From contig NZ_CP097384.1 in the NCBI RefSeq assembly GCF_024584705.1, forward strand, positions 2,728,001-2,792,000: DNA of 64,000 bases, given 5' to 3'. The position numbers and the translations under genes are program-made. How positions within the stretch are numbered: the stretch's first letter is position 1; each line of letters starts with the position of its first letter. Source of the DNA: Blastopirellula sp. J2-11 (GTDB lineage: Bacteria > Planctomycetota > Planctomycetia > Pirellulales > Pirellulaceae). The notes beneath the pieces were generated by a model. It did not search any database. It was not told where the DNA came from and saw nothing but the letters and a program-made list of their open reading frames with translations. This document shows positions 9,229-18,261 of this stretch, piece by piece.

Positions 9229-9327
9229 ACACTAGCCCGCTGCGCCAGCGAGGGAAAGCGGCTCGCCACTTCAATCCGTGTTAGGATCGCCAACTCTATT
9301 CCCTCGCTGGCGCTGGCGGGCTAGTGT
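9229..9327. repeat. long imperfect hairpin, dispersed-repeat type
   Basis: Arms 9229-9255 (ACACTAGCCCGCTGCGCCAG and onward) and 9299-9327 are reverse complements except for one CA/T difference, with a loop of about 43 bases. The arm sequence CTAGCCCG..GCGC..GC(G)AGGGA is also part of every unit of the array at 8277-8660, so both belong to one repeat family. Confidence 0.8.
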
Positions 9328-9392
9328 GACGATTTGCGGTTGATTCTGGCCGTATTAACGTCCTTTATTCGTGTTCGATCGTTCGCGAATTG

Positions 9393-9515
9393 CAAATAGC
9401 GCAACTTCAAAACTCGCACGTCGGGCTACGAAGAGAAATAGGCGTCTGCGATTTCCAATAGCGCCGCTTCAAATGGCAAATCTGGCGTTGCGGTCCGTCT
9501 ACAGCAGATCCACTA
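9393..9515 (+). repeat. degenerate copies of the inverted-repeat arm found at 18262-18548
   Basis: 9393-9442 (CAAATAGCGCAACTTCAAAA... GCTACGAAGAGAAATAGG) resembles both arms of the element at 18262-18548 at roughly 80% by eye. A second, more decayed copy starts near 9455, 62 bases later. These look like half-elements or remnants. Confidence 0.55.
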
Positions 9516-12299
9516 TTGCCCGACGCTAATCGCATGCAGTTGCTTACCATTGCCGCCGTCCCAGACGAACAAGCGTCCATCGTCGCTGCAGGCGACGACC
9601 AACTGGCCATCGGCCGTCACATCAACGCAGTGCAACCAGATGCCGGCGGCGAAGTTGCGAACGGTCTTGCCGTTGGCGCCTGTCTGCAGCCGAACCGTTC
9701 CGTCGCCGCAACTGGAAATCAGCTGGTCGGTTTCGCCCACATACTTGAGCGCGGTGATGTCTTTGCCGAAGCCGGTGATCGTGCGCTGTTGATCGGTCGA
9801 TTCCACATTCCAGACTTTGAGCGTCTGATCCGCCGACGCGGAAGCGATCGTCTGAGCGTCCCCTTTCCAGGCGACTCCCAGCGCGTAGTCGGTGTGTCCC
9901 TCAAATTGCCGTAGCATTTTTTCGGTCTTCACGTCCCAAATGCGGAGGTACTTATCGGCGGCTGCCGAGAGAAACTGCGTCCCATCGGGAGAAAATTTGG
10001 CCGCGTAGACCACATCGGCATGGGCCTTCGGCAGATGATGAAGCTGGCTGCCGTCGGCGACGCGGAACAGCCCAATCTCGCCGCTGCGTGACGGAGCGCC
10101 GCTGCCGACCAATAGCAGAGAAGCGTCGGAATTGAAGTCGAGCGAAGTGACGCGATGCGAGATGAAATCGGCCTGCTCCGCCGATCCGATCGTCCGCAGC
10201 AGTCGCCATGGGGGATTGAGGTTCCAAAGAACCGCCTCCTGATCGCCAGCAGCGGAGACCAGACGCTTGTCATCCAAAAATGCGAGCGGGTAAAGCGCCG
10301 CCGTTTGTTCTGTGAACGCTTCCAACGGGGCGCCGGTCTCTGCGTTCCACCGTTGTACGCTGGGAAAATCACCAGCCGTCGCGATCGTTTGACCATCCGG
10401 AGAGAAACGGACCGAACGAAGCGGGCGTTCTGACTCTGTGGACTGTTGCTTGGCGGCGTCGAAACGCGCTTGCATTTGTTGGACGTTCGCCTCGGCTTCG
10501 CTGACCGATTGTTTCGCTGCGGCGAGAAGGTCTTGGGTTTGTTGGGTGGCCGTGATCGCCGCGGTTTGTTTTTGCTGCGCGAGTTTCTGGGCCATTTCGG
10601 CGTCAAGTAACGCTTGCTGATGGTCGACTTTCTCTGCGGTGTCGGTCGGCGCCGCTTTGTCCGGCGCCGCTTCCTTGTCGGTTGGTTCGTCCGGCTTCGC
10701 TTGATCGAACGCCATCTTCTTCTTGGCGACTTCATCGTTCGCAGCTTGGAGATCTTCGTCCGTCGTTTTCTGCGCTTCGGTGCGAGTCGTCAGATCTTGC
10801 TCCGCCGCGGCGACTCTTTGTTTTAAGAGAGTCACGCGCTGACTGGCCGCGTTCAGATCGTGTTGCAACCGGGCCGCTTCGCGTTGTTTCAGCAGGTCCC
10901 CTTTCAACTCGGCGATCTGCTTGCCGCTGGCGTCCCATAATTTCGCGGTCTTGTTTTCACTGACCGACGCGATCCGCTTCCCATCAGCGCGGACATCGAT
11001 ATCCAACACGGGACCGCCGTGGTCCCATTGTCCGATTTGCTTCATCGACGTTAGATTCCAGCGGCGAATCTTTCCGTCCAGACTTGCCGAAAATAGCTGC
11101 ATCGGTTGATCGGGCGCCGCGACCAGTGCGGTGATCGTATGGTCGTGCGCAGCGAACTCACTAATCGCCTGCGCAGGTTCGTCGCCAGACGCCGACTCTG
11201 ACGACGGCGTCTCGGGCAGCTTCCAGGTACGGAGCAGCTTGTCGGCGCCCCCGGTGACCAGTAATTGAGGAGGGTTGGCCTGTTCTTGGGTCGGTTGGGC
11301 GGTTGCGACCAGTTCCATCGCATGGACGGGAGTCGGCGACTGCAACACTCCGGCCGCGGCTCCATCTTGGCATCGCCAGATCTGGATCGTTCCGTCCAGC
11401 GACGCCGACACGAGTCGTTGGCCGTCCGCGGTGAAGCGGAGTGTGGAAATTCGCTCGGCGTGTCCGGTCAGTTTCTGGCCCGGCTCGGCGGTAGCGGCGT
11501 TCCAAAGCTGGATCGTATGGTCCGCGCCGGCGATGGCCAGCAATTTTCGATCGGGACTTACTGCAAGTGCAGTCGAGGCGCTGCCGGTCGGCAAGGTCGT
11601 CAAGCGGGCCTCGTGCGGTTTTTGCCAAAGTTTGACTTCTCGGTAGCCGCCGGAAGCGAGCAACGTTCCATCGCTGCTCCAGGTCAGCGTCTTGCTTAAA
11701 TCGCGATGCGCCGTCGGCGGATCGAGGGTGGAATCTTGAAGTTGGGCGAGCAGTTGGCCAGACGCCGCATCGTAGACGTAGAGCTGATTGGCCCGCGTGA
11801 CAGCGATCTGCCGACCATCGGGGCTTAACGCGACGGCATAAGCCGGACCGAGACTACCTGCCAGCTGCTCCCATTTCCAAGGCGCCGCCGGTGTTACTGT
11901 TTCACCGCCGCGTGCGCCTTGGTCGATCCAAAGACGGATCAGACCTAACTCTTGCGACTTTAATGTCGGCGCGTTGACGTCGTTGTCTGGGGGCGGCATG
12001 AACGACTCTTCTTGGTGGGCCGCCAGTTGAAGCAACAGACTTTCGGCGCCTTTGCCGGCGACGATCGCAGGACCGGAGTCTCCCCCTGCGAGCATTGCCT
12101 GCGGGGTTTCCAGCACCAGACCTCCATTCCGTTCGCTGTCGCTATGACAAGCGAGACAGCTTTGTCGAAAGATCGGCAGGATCTCTTGCTCAAACTGAAC
12201 CGGCGTTGTGCGCTTGAGCTCGGCAACCGGAATGGGCTCGCCGAATGCGATCGAACCATAGGCCAGCGCCGCAACAATCGGGAGTGCGAGAAGTCGCAT
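9513..12299 (-). CDS. planctomycete cytochrome c domain plus WD40 beta-propeller protein
   Basis: 928 residues with a signal peptide ending near AFGEP. An N-terminal planctomycete-type cytochrome c domain (residues about 30-135) has the heme motif CLACH and a distal MPPP that may supply the axial Met. WD40 repeats follow (about 150-460 and 630-925; blades such as LAIAGADHTIQLWNA and FLSAAADKYLRIWDV). Between the two sets is a Gln/Ala/Lys-rich coiled coil of about 150 residues (about 465-620), an unusual insertion in a propeller. Probably periplasmic; electron transfer coupled to protein binding is inferred. It faces the DUF1549 cluster across the repeat region and shares its heme-type theme. 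Confidence 0.85.
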   Translation of the reverse strand: MRLLALPIVAALAYGSIAFGEPIPVAELKRTTPVQFEQEILPIFRQSCLACHSDSERNGGLVLETPQAMLAGGDSGPAIVAGKGAESLLLQLAAHQEESFMPPPDNDVNAPTLKSQELGLIRLWIDQGARGGETVTPAAPWKWEQLAGSLGPAYAVALSPDGRQIAVTRANQLYVYDAASGQLLAQLQDSTLDPPTAHRDLSKTLTWSSDGTLLASGGYREVKLWQKPHEARLTTLPTGSASTALAVSPDRKLLAIAGADHTIQLWNAATAEPGQKLTGHAERISTLRFTADGQRLVSASLDGTIQIWRCQDGAAAGVLQSPTPVHAMELVATAQPTQEQANPPQLLVTGGADKLLRTWKLPETPSSESASGDEPAQAISEFAAHDHTITALVAAPDQPMQLFSASLDGKIRRWNLTSMKQIGQWDHGGPVLDIDVRADGKRIASVSENKTAKLWDASGKQIAELKGDLLKQREAARLQHDLNAASQRVTLLKQRVAAAEQDLTTRTEAQKTTDEDLQAANDEVAKKKMAFDQAKPDEPTDKEAAPDKAAPTDTAEKVDHQQALLDAEMAQKLAQQKQTAAITATQQTQDLLAAAKQSVSEAEANVQQMQARFDAAKQQSTESERPLRSVRFSPDGQTIATAGDFPSVQRWNAETGAPLEAFTEQTAALYPLAFLDDKRLVSAAGDQEAVLWNLNPPWRLLRTIGSAEQADFISHRVTSLDFNSDASLLLVGSGAPSRSGEIGLFRVADGSQLHHLPKAHADVVYAAKFSPDGTQFLSAAADKYLRIWDVKTEKMLRQFEGHTDYALGVAWKGDAQTIASASADQTLKVWNVESTDQQRTITGFGKDITALKYVGETDQLISSCGDGTVRLQTGANGKTVRNFAAGIWLHCVDVTADGQLVVACSDDGRLFVWDGGNGKQLHAISVGQ

Positions 12300-12640
12300 A
12301 GTTGGATCCTGGCAGGATGGACCACGTACGACCGGCGATGGACAACCGGCCGAAAATTAACACGAGTCCAACAAGGGAGGGAGGGTCTGGGAGGCAAGTT
12401 GTCAGAAGGTGGGTAGGCGAGCGAGAGCCGCAGATAATCTACAAACGGCGCTATCGAGATTCTAACATATCGATGTGGATGCTCCAACGAAATCCTTTTC
12501 TCGACAACTTCGATCAGACCGCACTCTTGCACCAGATTTGGTCGATATTGTGCGCCGACCGATCATGCGTTGCAACTCTACCGAGGGCACATTGGCATCC
12601 GGCTGTTCGCTCCCTCGATCGCCGCGAAGTTTCGTCTCGA
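12300..12640. other. intergenic region upstream of the cytochrome/WD40 gene
   Basis: 340 bases between the stop of the FHA-EAL gene and the start of the gene ending at 9513. It must contain the promoter for the latter. I see no clear -35/-10 pair, hairpin terminator or repeat. Confidence 0.4.
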
Positions 12641-13786
12641 TTAACCCTCTTCAAGCGAATGCGAGAGAAAGTTGGCGATCGGTTGCGGGCGGCCGAAGGC
12701 GAAACCTTGGTAGTGGGTAAAGCCGATCTCATCACACGCCGCAATCGATTCCGGCGTCTCTAGGCCTTCGGCCAATGTGGTGATGCCCAGTTCAATCGCC
12801 GTTCTATGCAGATTGGCGACCAGTCCTGTCTGAGCGGCGCCTTGGCGAAGATCTTTCACGAGGGAACGGTCAAATTTTAGATAGTCTGGCGAAACCTGCG
12901 ACAGCTCTAACAAACGTGATTGCCCCACGCCAAAATCGTCAAACGCAAGCTTAATATCGAGGCGCCGCAATGCGACGGCAAAATCTCGTAGTGAATCGAC
13001 GTCGGTAACCGCTTCTTCGTGGATCTCTAAAACCAGCGTGCGATCGCCGGCTTGTTGGCGAATCTCGCGCATCGATTCGATCAGTTCCGGTCCGAGACGT
13101 TCGTGGCAATGCGTGTTGAGAAAGAGAGCGCCCGGCACGCCGGAGGCTTCCAACGTTTTGATCGCTTCGGTTCGACAGGCCTGACTAAGGCGAATTTCCA
13201 GTCCTAGTCGCGAAGCCGCGTCAAACAGGGCAATCGGAGATTCGAGTCCCGGCACGTCGGTTCGCACGAGCGCTTCATATCCAAAAACCTCGCGAGAGAC
13301 GCTGGTAACGATCGGCTGAAAAAAGATCGTCATGCGGCCTTCGTTCAGCACTTCGTGCATGCGTGAAATCGTCCAGCTCTGTTCGGGCTGGTAGTTGATG
13401 TTCGTGCATTCGACCTCGGGGACGATCTCACTGGACAAGAGCAAACGGAATTCAACATCGGCGAGTTGAATCAAATCGCCGTGATTGACGAAAGTTGGTT
13501 GAGAGATCGAGCGTCCATTGACAAAAGTGCCGTTGGTGCTTCCCAAGTCCTCAACGATTAGCTTGTCGTCGACCAGTTGCAACGTGGCATGCCGCTTCGA
13601 AACATTCGGCGAGGCGACCTGCAGTTCGCAAGCCGAATTGCGACCGGCGCAAAAAGGGAATGTCTTGAGCGGAGTTCGCGAAATCGATTCATGATCGGGC
13701 AAACAGCCTTCCAGCAACCACTGCGGCGAAGCGGCGAATTCGTCGCCATGCGTGTCAGACGATGAATTCAATCCAGAGTGATTCAT
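12641..13786 (-). CDS. FHA-EAL protein, predicted c-di-GMP phosphodiesterase
   Basis: 381 residues from the ATG at 13786; a TTG at 13807 is the only alternative. An N-terminal FHA domain (about residues 40-125; CAGRNSACELQV, SKRHATL, DLGSTNGTFVNG) would bind phosphothreonine. The EAL domain (about 140-380) keeps every catalytic residue I can place: Glu of GYEALVR, Asn of LFLN, Glu of LEIHE, the DD of FDDFG, Lys of YLKFD, Glu of AEGLET and Gln of HYQG. It should hydrolyse c-di-GMP. No GGDEF domain is present. It lies 68 bases downstream of a Ser/Thr kinase on the same strand, so kinase-dependent control through FHA is likely. Confidence 0.88.
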   Translation of the reverse strand: MNHSGLNSSSDTHGDEFAASPQWLLEGCLPDHESISRTPLKTFPFCAGRNSACELQVASPNVSKRHATLQLVDDKLIVEDLGSTNGTFVNGRSISQPTFVNHGDLIQLADVEFRLLLSSEIVPEVECTNINYQPEQSWTISRMHEVLNEGRMTIFFQPIVTSVSREVFGYEALVRTDVPGLESPIALFDAASRLGLEIRLSQACRTEAIKTLEASGVPGALFLNTHCHERLGPELIESMREIRQQAGDRTLVLEIHEEAVTDVDSLRDFAVALRRLDIKLAFDDFGVGQSRLLELSQVSPDYLKFDRSLVKDLRQGAAQTGLVANLHRTAIELGITTLAEGLETPESIAACDEIGFTHYQGFAFGRPQPIANFLSHSLEEG

Positions 13787-13854
13787 TCGTGAGCCAATAG
13801 TTATCAAGGTAGTTGAGGGCAGATTTTCGGGGTAAGCCGCAAAGTAAAATCGAA

Positions 13855-16764
13855 TTATGACTTGGTTACGAAACCGCCAAGCGCGTAGGCGATTGTCGTT
13901 TGGTTGTCAGAAATGGGACGCAGTTCAAAGCCGTTCTCGGTACAAAGATTTTGGCAATCTTCGTCGTCGAACAGCTCTTGCGAAATCACCAACTCATGCG
14001 AATCGTTGGCGTCGAGCAAATGATTGGCGAAGGTGACGGAGCGGCCGAACACGTCTGAGCGACCGTTGAAGCTGGTCGACATCGTCATGCCGCGATGCAG
14101 CGCCATTTGCAGTTGCGGCGCTTCGGCGTCGGCGGCGGTTGGGATGTCTTGTCGGATTTCCAAAGCCGCGGTCAGTGCTGAGTTGGCGGTGGAGAATGCG
14201 ACCAAGATCCGATCGTCCGATTCTTTGACCAGCTTGCCGCCATGTGATTGGAGAATACGAAGGCACGACTGGAACGTGTCGTGAACGCGATCGCACGTCG
14301 CGATATCGCCAAGCGACGCAAACAAGTCGAGGACATTGGTGATTCGCAAACCAAGCAGCGTACTGGTCGCCAGATTGGAGAGTCGATCACGCGTGATGAC
14401 TTCGGCTGGGAAGAGCTTTCGAAATTCAGGCAATCGCATCGCATCTGCGGCGGTGACCGCATCGCTGGCGGCCGCTGCGCGTTCGAGACGAATCACCAAC
14501 GCGTGCGGATAATCGTTGACCAGCGTCAGCAGTTGGCGGCCAGCGCGAACGCAAATTGGGCGGCGATTGGGTAAGTCGGTATTTAGACGAACCCGTGGAT
14601 GATTCACGCCGAAGGCCGTTTCCGCCGAGATGCTGATCGTGTAAGGAAGTTGCGTTCCGCGGAGGATGTACGAGCCGGGATCAAGCGTCAGGTCTAGCTC
14701 GAGCGCTTCGCCGGGATTTAAACGCGTTTGAGCGACGACATGCGGCGCGTGTTCGGGCCCGCCGATGCAGTAAGTGCGGATATCGGCCTGGCGGATTTCA
14801 GGATGAACGCGGAAGATCATCTCGACCGAACTGGAAAAGTCGGTTTCGAAATCATGATTGCAGGCTTCGCATCGTGCGTGACGGTCAATCTCGCTCAACG
14901 TTTGCTTCACTTCCGCCGCGACGCGACAAGTGGGACAAATCACGTCCCAATGCATTTCCAGCAAGCCTGCATGGCACGCGGCCAGGCAAGCGATGGTAAA
15001 CGAATCGGGATTCGCCTGGAAGCGAGTCGCCAACGCGCGGGGACGAATTCGAGCGAGTTCCTGCGCGGGACTTTCGGCGAGAAACTCCAGCAAGTGATCG
15101 AGACTGGTCGTATCGCTCATGTCCTCCGCCAGGCGAGCACGCACCGTATCGAGCTTCTTGTGCAAAGTACGCGAAATTTTGGGCGCGGACTCGTAGGGAT
15201 CTGTCGCCGCCGAACCGCGCAAACGACCGGTCACCATCTCGTTGATCCGGCGATAAACGCGATCGAGCGGCTTGCGACCTTTGAGATGGACTTCGATATA
15301 TGCGATCATGCGACCGAGCCAGCCGCGAGGAGCAATGCGTACGCTATGCGTCAGGCGACTTCCGCCGGTCGGTCTAGGGGTTACTTCTACGACGCTCACA
15401 AACCATTGGAACGGGCCATTTTTGAACTCGCGCAACACGCCCAAGCGTCGCCCTTCGACCCATTCAAACGGATGCTCTTCCCATTGAAGATGCGTGAAAC
15501 CGAGTCGAAACGAACCGATGCGATGCAACACGCCTTGCTCGTCGCGATGGTTGACGTATTCAACCGGCGGCAATCCGACCGCGGCGTTAATGCGTTCGGT
15601 GTTGGAGACGAGCGGCCACAAGTCGGCCGGCTGTCCGTCGAAATCCCACTCCCACTCCGCTGCGAAGACTTTGCCTTTCGCCTCGGGAACGACCGGATGC
15701 AGCGCGATGTTGTTCGCTTCACCGCGAACGAGTCGATCCAAGTCGGCGCGCATGTGTCCGGCATCGGCAAACCGAGCAGCCGGCGCCTTTTGCAGCGCTC
15801 TCAGCACCAAAGCGGCGGCTCCATCACTAATCAGCGGATTGAGCTTGCGCGGATCAGGCGCTTGCTCGAAGCAATGCCTTGTGATCAGTCGGACCGGATC
15901 GTCTCCGGTGAAGGGAGGTCGACCTGTCAGTAACTCGAACAACGTTGCACCGAGCGAGTAAACGTCGGACGCCGGAGTCACCTTCGCTTTGTCGGTGCAT
16001 TGTTCAGGAGAGATATAGTAGGGAGTTCCCAACATGGCGCTGGTTTTGGTCAGATCCAGCGAAGCGGCCTGATCGACATGACGAGCCAAACCAAAGTCGG
16101 TTAGCTTCACGTTAGGAAGCAATTCGGCGTCAATTGCGGCAAAGACCGATTCTGTCGGCGACGCTCCTGTTTGAGGTGGAGCCGAAAGGAGGATATTGCC
16201 GGGTTTCAGGTCGCGGTGGACGATGCCGGCGTCATGAGCCGCAGCCAAAGCGGCCGCGACATCGCTGATGATCTGCAGCGCGAGTCGCTCGGGCAATGCT
16301 CCCTTTTTCTGCACGACCGCCTTCAGGTCGGTTCCTTCGACCAACTCCATGATCAGATACGAAACTTCGCCGCAGCGACCGACATCCAGCAAGTTGGCGA
16401 CGTGAGGATGCTGCACTTCGGCCAGGAGTCGCGATTCTTTTTGAAATCGCTGAATTGTTTCTTCGTTGGGCAAAGACTCAGGGGGCAGAACTTTGGCGGC
16501 GACCAAGCCGCCGGTCTCGGTATCAGCAGTGAGATAGACCGCTCCCATGCCCCCTTGGCCCAGTAAACGAATCGGCTGGTAGCGTTTTCCGAGAAAGGGA
16601 ATCGCCCGCACTGGGCTATAGCTGCTGCGTGAATCTGCGGCGTGATCAACTTCGGTTTGCGCAAGACGAGCGCATATTTCCTGCATGCCTTCCGACCAGG
16701 AAGGATCACCGACGAATTCGTCGTCAGGGATTACACCAGTCTTGTCGAGAGGGTCTTCGGTCAT
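13855..16764 (-). CDS. Ser/Thr protein kinase with DUF5939-like and degenerate cyclase domains
   Basis: 969 residues. The kinase domain (about 62-330) is complete: glycine loop GQGGMGAVY, Lys91, HRDLKPGN at 183 and DFG at 223. Next is a START-like/DUF5939-type region (about 375-560), then a segment with two CxxC pairs (CPTC, CEAC) likely binding zinc, then a class III nucleotide-cyclase fold (about 810-955). As I align it, the first metal Asp of the cyclase is replaced by Arg (LLGLRITN), while one Asp survives in KESDD, so catalysis is doubtful and the domain may be a nucleotide sensor. No transmembrane segment is evident. It is followed by the FHA-EAL gene, its probable substrate or partner. 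Confidence 0.85.
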   Translation of the reverse strand: MTEDPLDKTGVIPDDEFVGDPSWSEGMQEICARLAQTEVDHAADSRSSYSPVRAIPFLGKRYQPIRLLGQGGMGAVYLTADTETGGLVAAKVLPPESLPNEETIQRFQKESRLLAEVQHPHVANLLDVGRCGEVSYLIMELVEGTDLKAVVQKKGALPERLALQIISDVAAALAAAHDAGIVHRDLKPGNILLSAPPQTGASPTESVFAAIDAELLPNVKLTDFGLARHVDQAASLDLTKTSAMLGTPYYISPEQCTDKAKVTPASDVYSLGATLFELLTGRPPFTGDDPVRLITRHCFEQAPDPRKLNPLISDGAAALVLRALQKAPAARFADAGHMRADLDRLVRGEANNIALHPVVPEAKGKVFAAEWEWDFDGQPADLWPLVSNTERINAAVGLPPVEYVNHRDEQGVLHRIGSFRLGFTHLQWEEHPFEWVEGRRLGVLREFKNGPFQWFVSVVEVTPRPTGGSRLTHSVRIAPRGWLGRMIAYIEVHLKGRKPLDRVYRRINEMVTGRLRGSAATDPYESAPKISRTLHKKLDTVRARLAEDMSDTTSLDHLLEFLAESPAQELARIRPRALATRFQANPDSFTIACLAACHAGLLEMHWDVICPTCRVAAEVKQTLSEIDRHARCEACNHDFETDFSSSVEMIFRVHPEIRQADIRTYCIGGPEHAPHVVAQTRLNPGEALELDLTLDPGSYILRGTQLPYTISISAETAFGVNHPRVRLNTDLPNRRPICVRAGRQLLTLVNDYPHALVIRLERAAAASDAVTAADAMRLPEFRKLFPAEVITRDRLSNLATSTLLGLRITNVLDLFASLGDIATCDRVHDTFQSCLRILQSHGGKLVKESDDRILVAFSTANSALTAALEIRQDIPTAADAEAPQLQMALHRGMTMSTSFNGRSDVFGRSVTFANHLLDANDSHELVISQELFDDEDCQNLCTENGFELRPISDNQTTIAYALGGFVTKS

Positions 16765-17261
16765 GGCGCGATTCGGCGTCTCGTTTGTCTAGGGGCGGCA
16801 AACTGATCGAGAAAACAGGAGTCAATCACTTAAAACGTAGGACACTTTTCCCCCGATTCTAAATGGCTGCTGATAACCGCACCCCTCCTCTGGCGGCGCC
16901 AGCGTCTCGTTTTGTCAGGAAGTTGCGACTACAAACGACCGCGAAGCGGGGCGAAACGGTTCTCGCAAGCGTCGTTCGCCGCTCCAAATCCGAGCGTGAC
17001 TCTGCCTGAAATGGTTGATGGGGTGAAACTTGCAGCGATCGCGAATCCCCGCGACGTCCAGTTGCTGCTCGACTTGAAGTTTGCGTGATGCAGAAATAGC
17101 GCTGCTGGTATCGATGGTGACGCTTGTCACAGTTGTCAGAGGGCGTTTAGGAACACTTTTAATGCGCTTGCAAAATATCCGACGATAACCTGGGTAGTGC
17201 GCGGTCGCATGATGCGTCGGAAATCGCACCCCTCAGTGCCCACGGACGGGATAGATTGAAT
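16765..17261. other. divergent intergenic region
   Basis: About 500 bases between the divergent kinase gene and the gene at 17262; promoters for both must lie here. The only structure I note is a weak inverted repeat, GTGAC-GCTT-GTCAC at 17117-17130, too short to weigh. No gene is supported. Confidence 0.4.
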
Positions 17262-18239
17262 ATGTTGCGTTGGACGTTTGGCTGGTCGCTTGCTTGTTTG
17301 GTCTGTCTGCCAACTATCGGCGTCGCCGACTCTTGGATGACAGAGCACGATTCGACGATCTCGATGGATGAGATGGAGCGTCACGCCTGCTTCTCTGAGG
17401 CGCCCACCTATCCGCTGAATCCCCCCCAAGCCTGTTGTTGGAACTGGACTGATAGTCTTGAGCTGTTTTTGGGACTGGATGGTTCGAAGCAACCGCAAGA
17501 CTTTGGCGTGAACGCACATTTTGGCGGACGGGCCCACGTTAACTGGGGCGTGCCGTTGTCGTTTGATCGTAGCATCGGACTGCAGATCGGAACCGCGATC
17601 ACGCAGACCGATCATGCCGTCGCCGTGACGCATGCGTTAGAAGGGTCGTCGAGTCGCACGCAAAGCTTTACGACGATCGGACTGTTTCAGCGAGCCGATA
17701 GCGGTTGGAACTGGGCGATCGCTTGGGATGTTCTTTATCAGCAAGACTACGATACCGAAACGCTCAGCCAATGGCGCGGGCGGGTCGGCTATGACCTTAC
17801 CAATCGCGACGAAATCGGCGTTATGGGCAGTTTGCCGATGTCCGGTTCCGACGCCAACTGGGCGGGCAACGCGGTTCATTTGCGTCCCTTGGCGCAGGGG
17901 AGCTTCTTCTGGCGTCACCTATGGCGATACGGCAGTCAGACCACGATGTGGCTCGGCGCCGCCGATTCGCATGGGCAAGAGAACGCCGCGCTGATGAACA
18001 CGCAAGGAACCAATTCCGTCGTCGTCTTTGGCGCTGACTTGCAGTGCCCGCTGAGCGATCATTGGGCGATCTTCGGCGAAGCGAACTTTGTCACGCCAGC
18101 CGATACCGGATCGGTCGACGCTTATCTCGGCTTCGCGTTTTACCCTGGAGGCGGCGCACTGGGATGGCGACGAAAAACCTTCTCGCCGCTGTTGCCGGTC
18201 GCCAGCAGTCCGACGTTTGTCACGGATCTGTCACGATAG
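17262..18239 (+). CDS. secreted beta-rich protein, DUF6666-like
   Basis: 325 residues from the ATG at 17262 (a TTG two codons earlier is unlikely). A signal peptide ends near GVADS. The mature protein is rich in aromatic and glycine residues in alternating patterns (FGGRAHVNWGVPL, GLQIGTAITQ, GRVGYDLTNRDEIGVMG), suggesting an outer-membrane beta-barrel-like or all-beta surface protein. It resembles planctomycete proteins annotated as DUF6666, but I hold this loosely. Function is unknown. Its 3' end faces the inverted-repeat element at 18262. Confidence 0.65.
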   Translation: MLRWTFGWSLACLVCLPTIGVADSWMTEHDSTISMDEMERHACFSEAPTYPLNPPQACCWNWTDSLELFLGLDGSKQPQDFGVNAHFGGRAHVNWGVPLSFDRSIGLQIGTAITQTDHAVAVTHALEGSSSRTQSFTTIGLFQRADSGWNWAIAWDVLYQQDYDTETLSQWRGRVGYDLTNRDEIGVMGSLPMSGSDANWAGNAVHLRPLAQGSFFWRHLWRYGSQTTMWLGAADSHGQENAALMNTQGTNSVVVFGADLQCPLSDHWAIFGEANFVTPADTGSVDAYLGFAFYPGGGALGWRRKTFSPLLPVASSPTFVTDLSR

Positions 18240-18261
18240 GCAGCGTCGTTTTAACAGCGCT

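Larger units (their letters stand above)
8216..9512. other. gene-poor repeat-rich region
   Basis: Nearly 1.3 kb without a gene I can support. It contains a tandem array (8277-8660), small palindromes, a long hairpin (9229-9327) and degenerate copies of a dispersed sequence (9393-9515). Open frames that cross the array exist only because its periods of 120 and 117 are multiples of three. Confidence 0.7.

Noticed and set aside
14728-15933. 401-codon plus-strand frame inside the kinase gene
   Set aside because: It lies opposite a kinase with clear motifs throughout, and its own translation has no domain.
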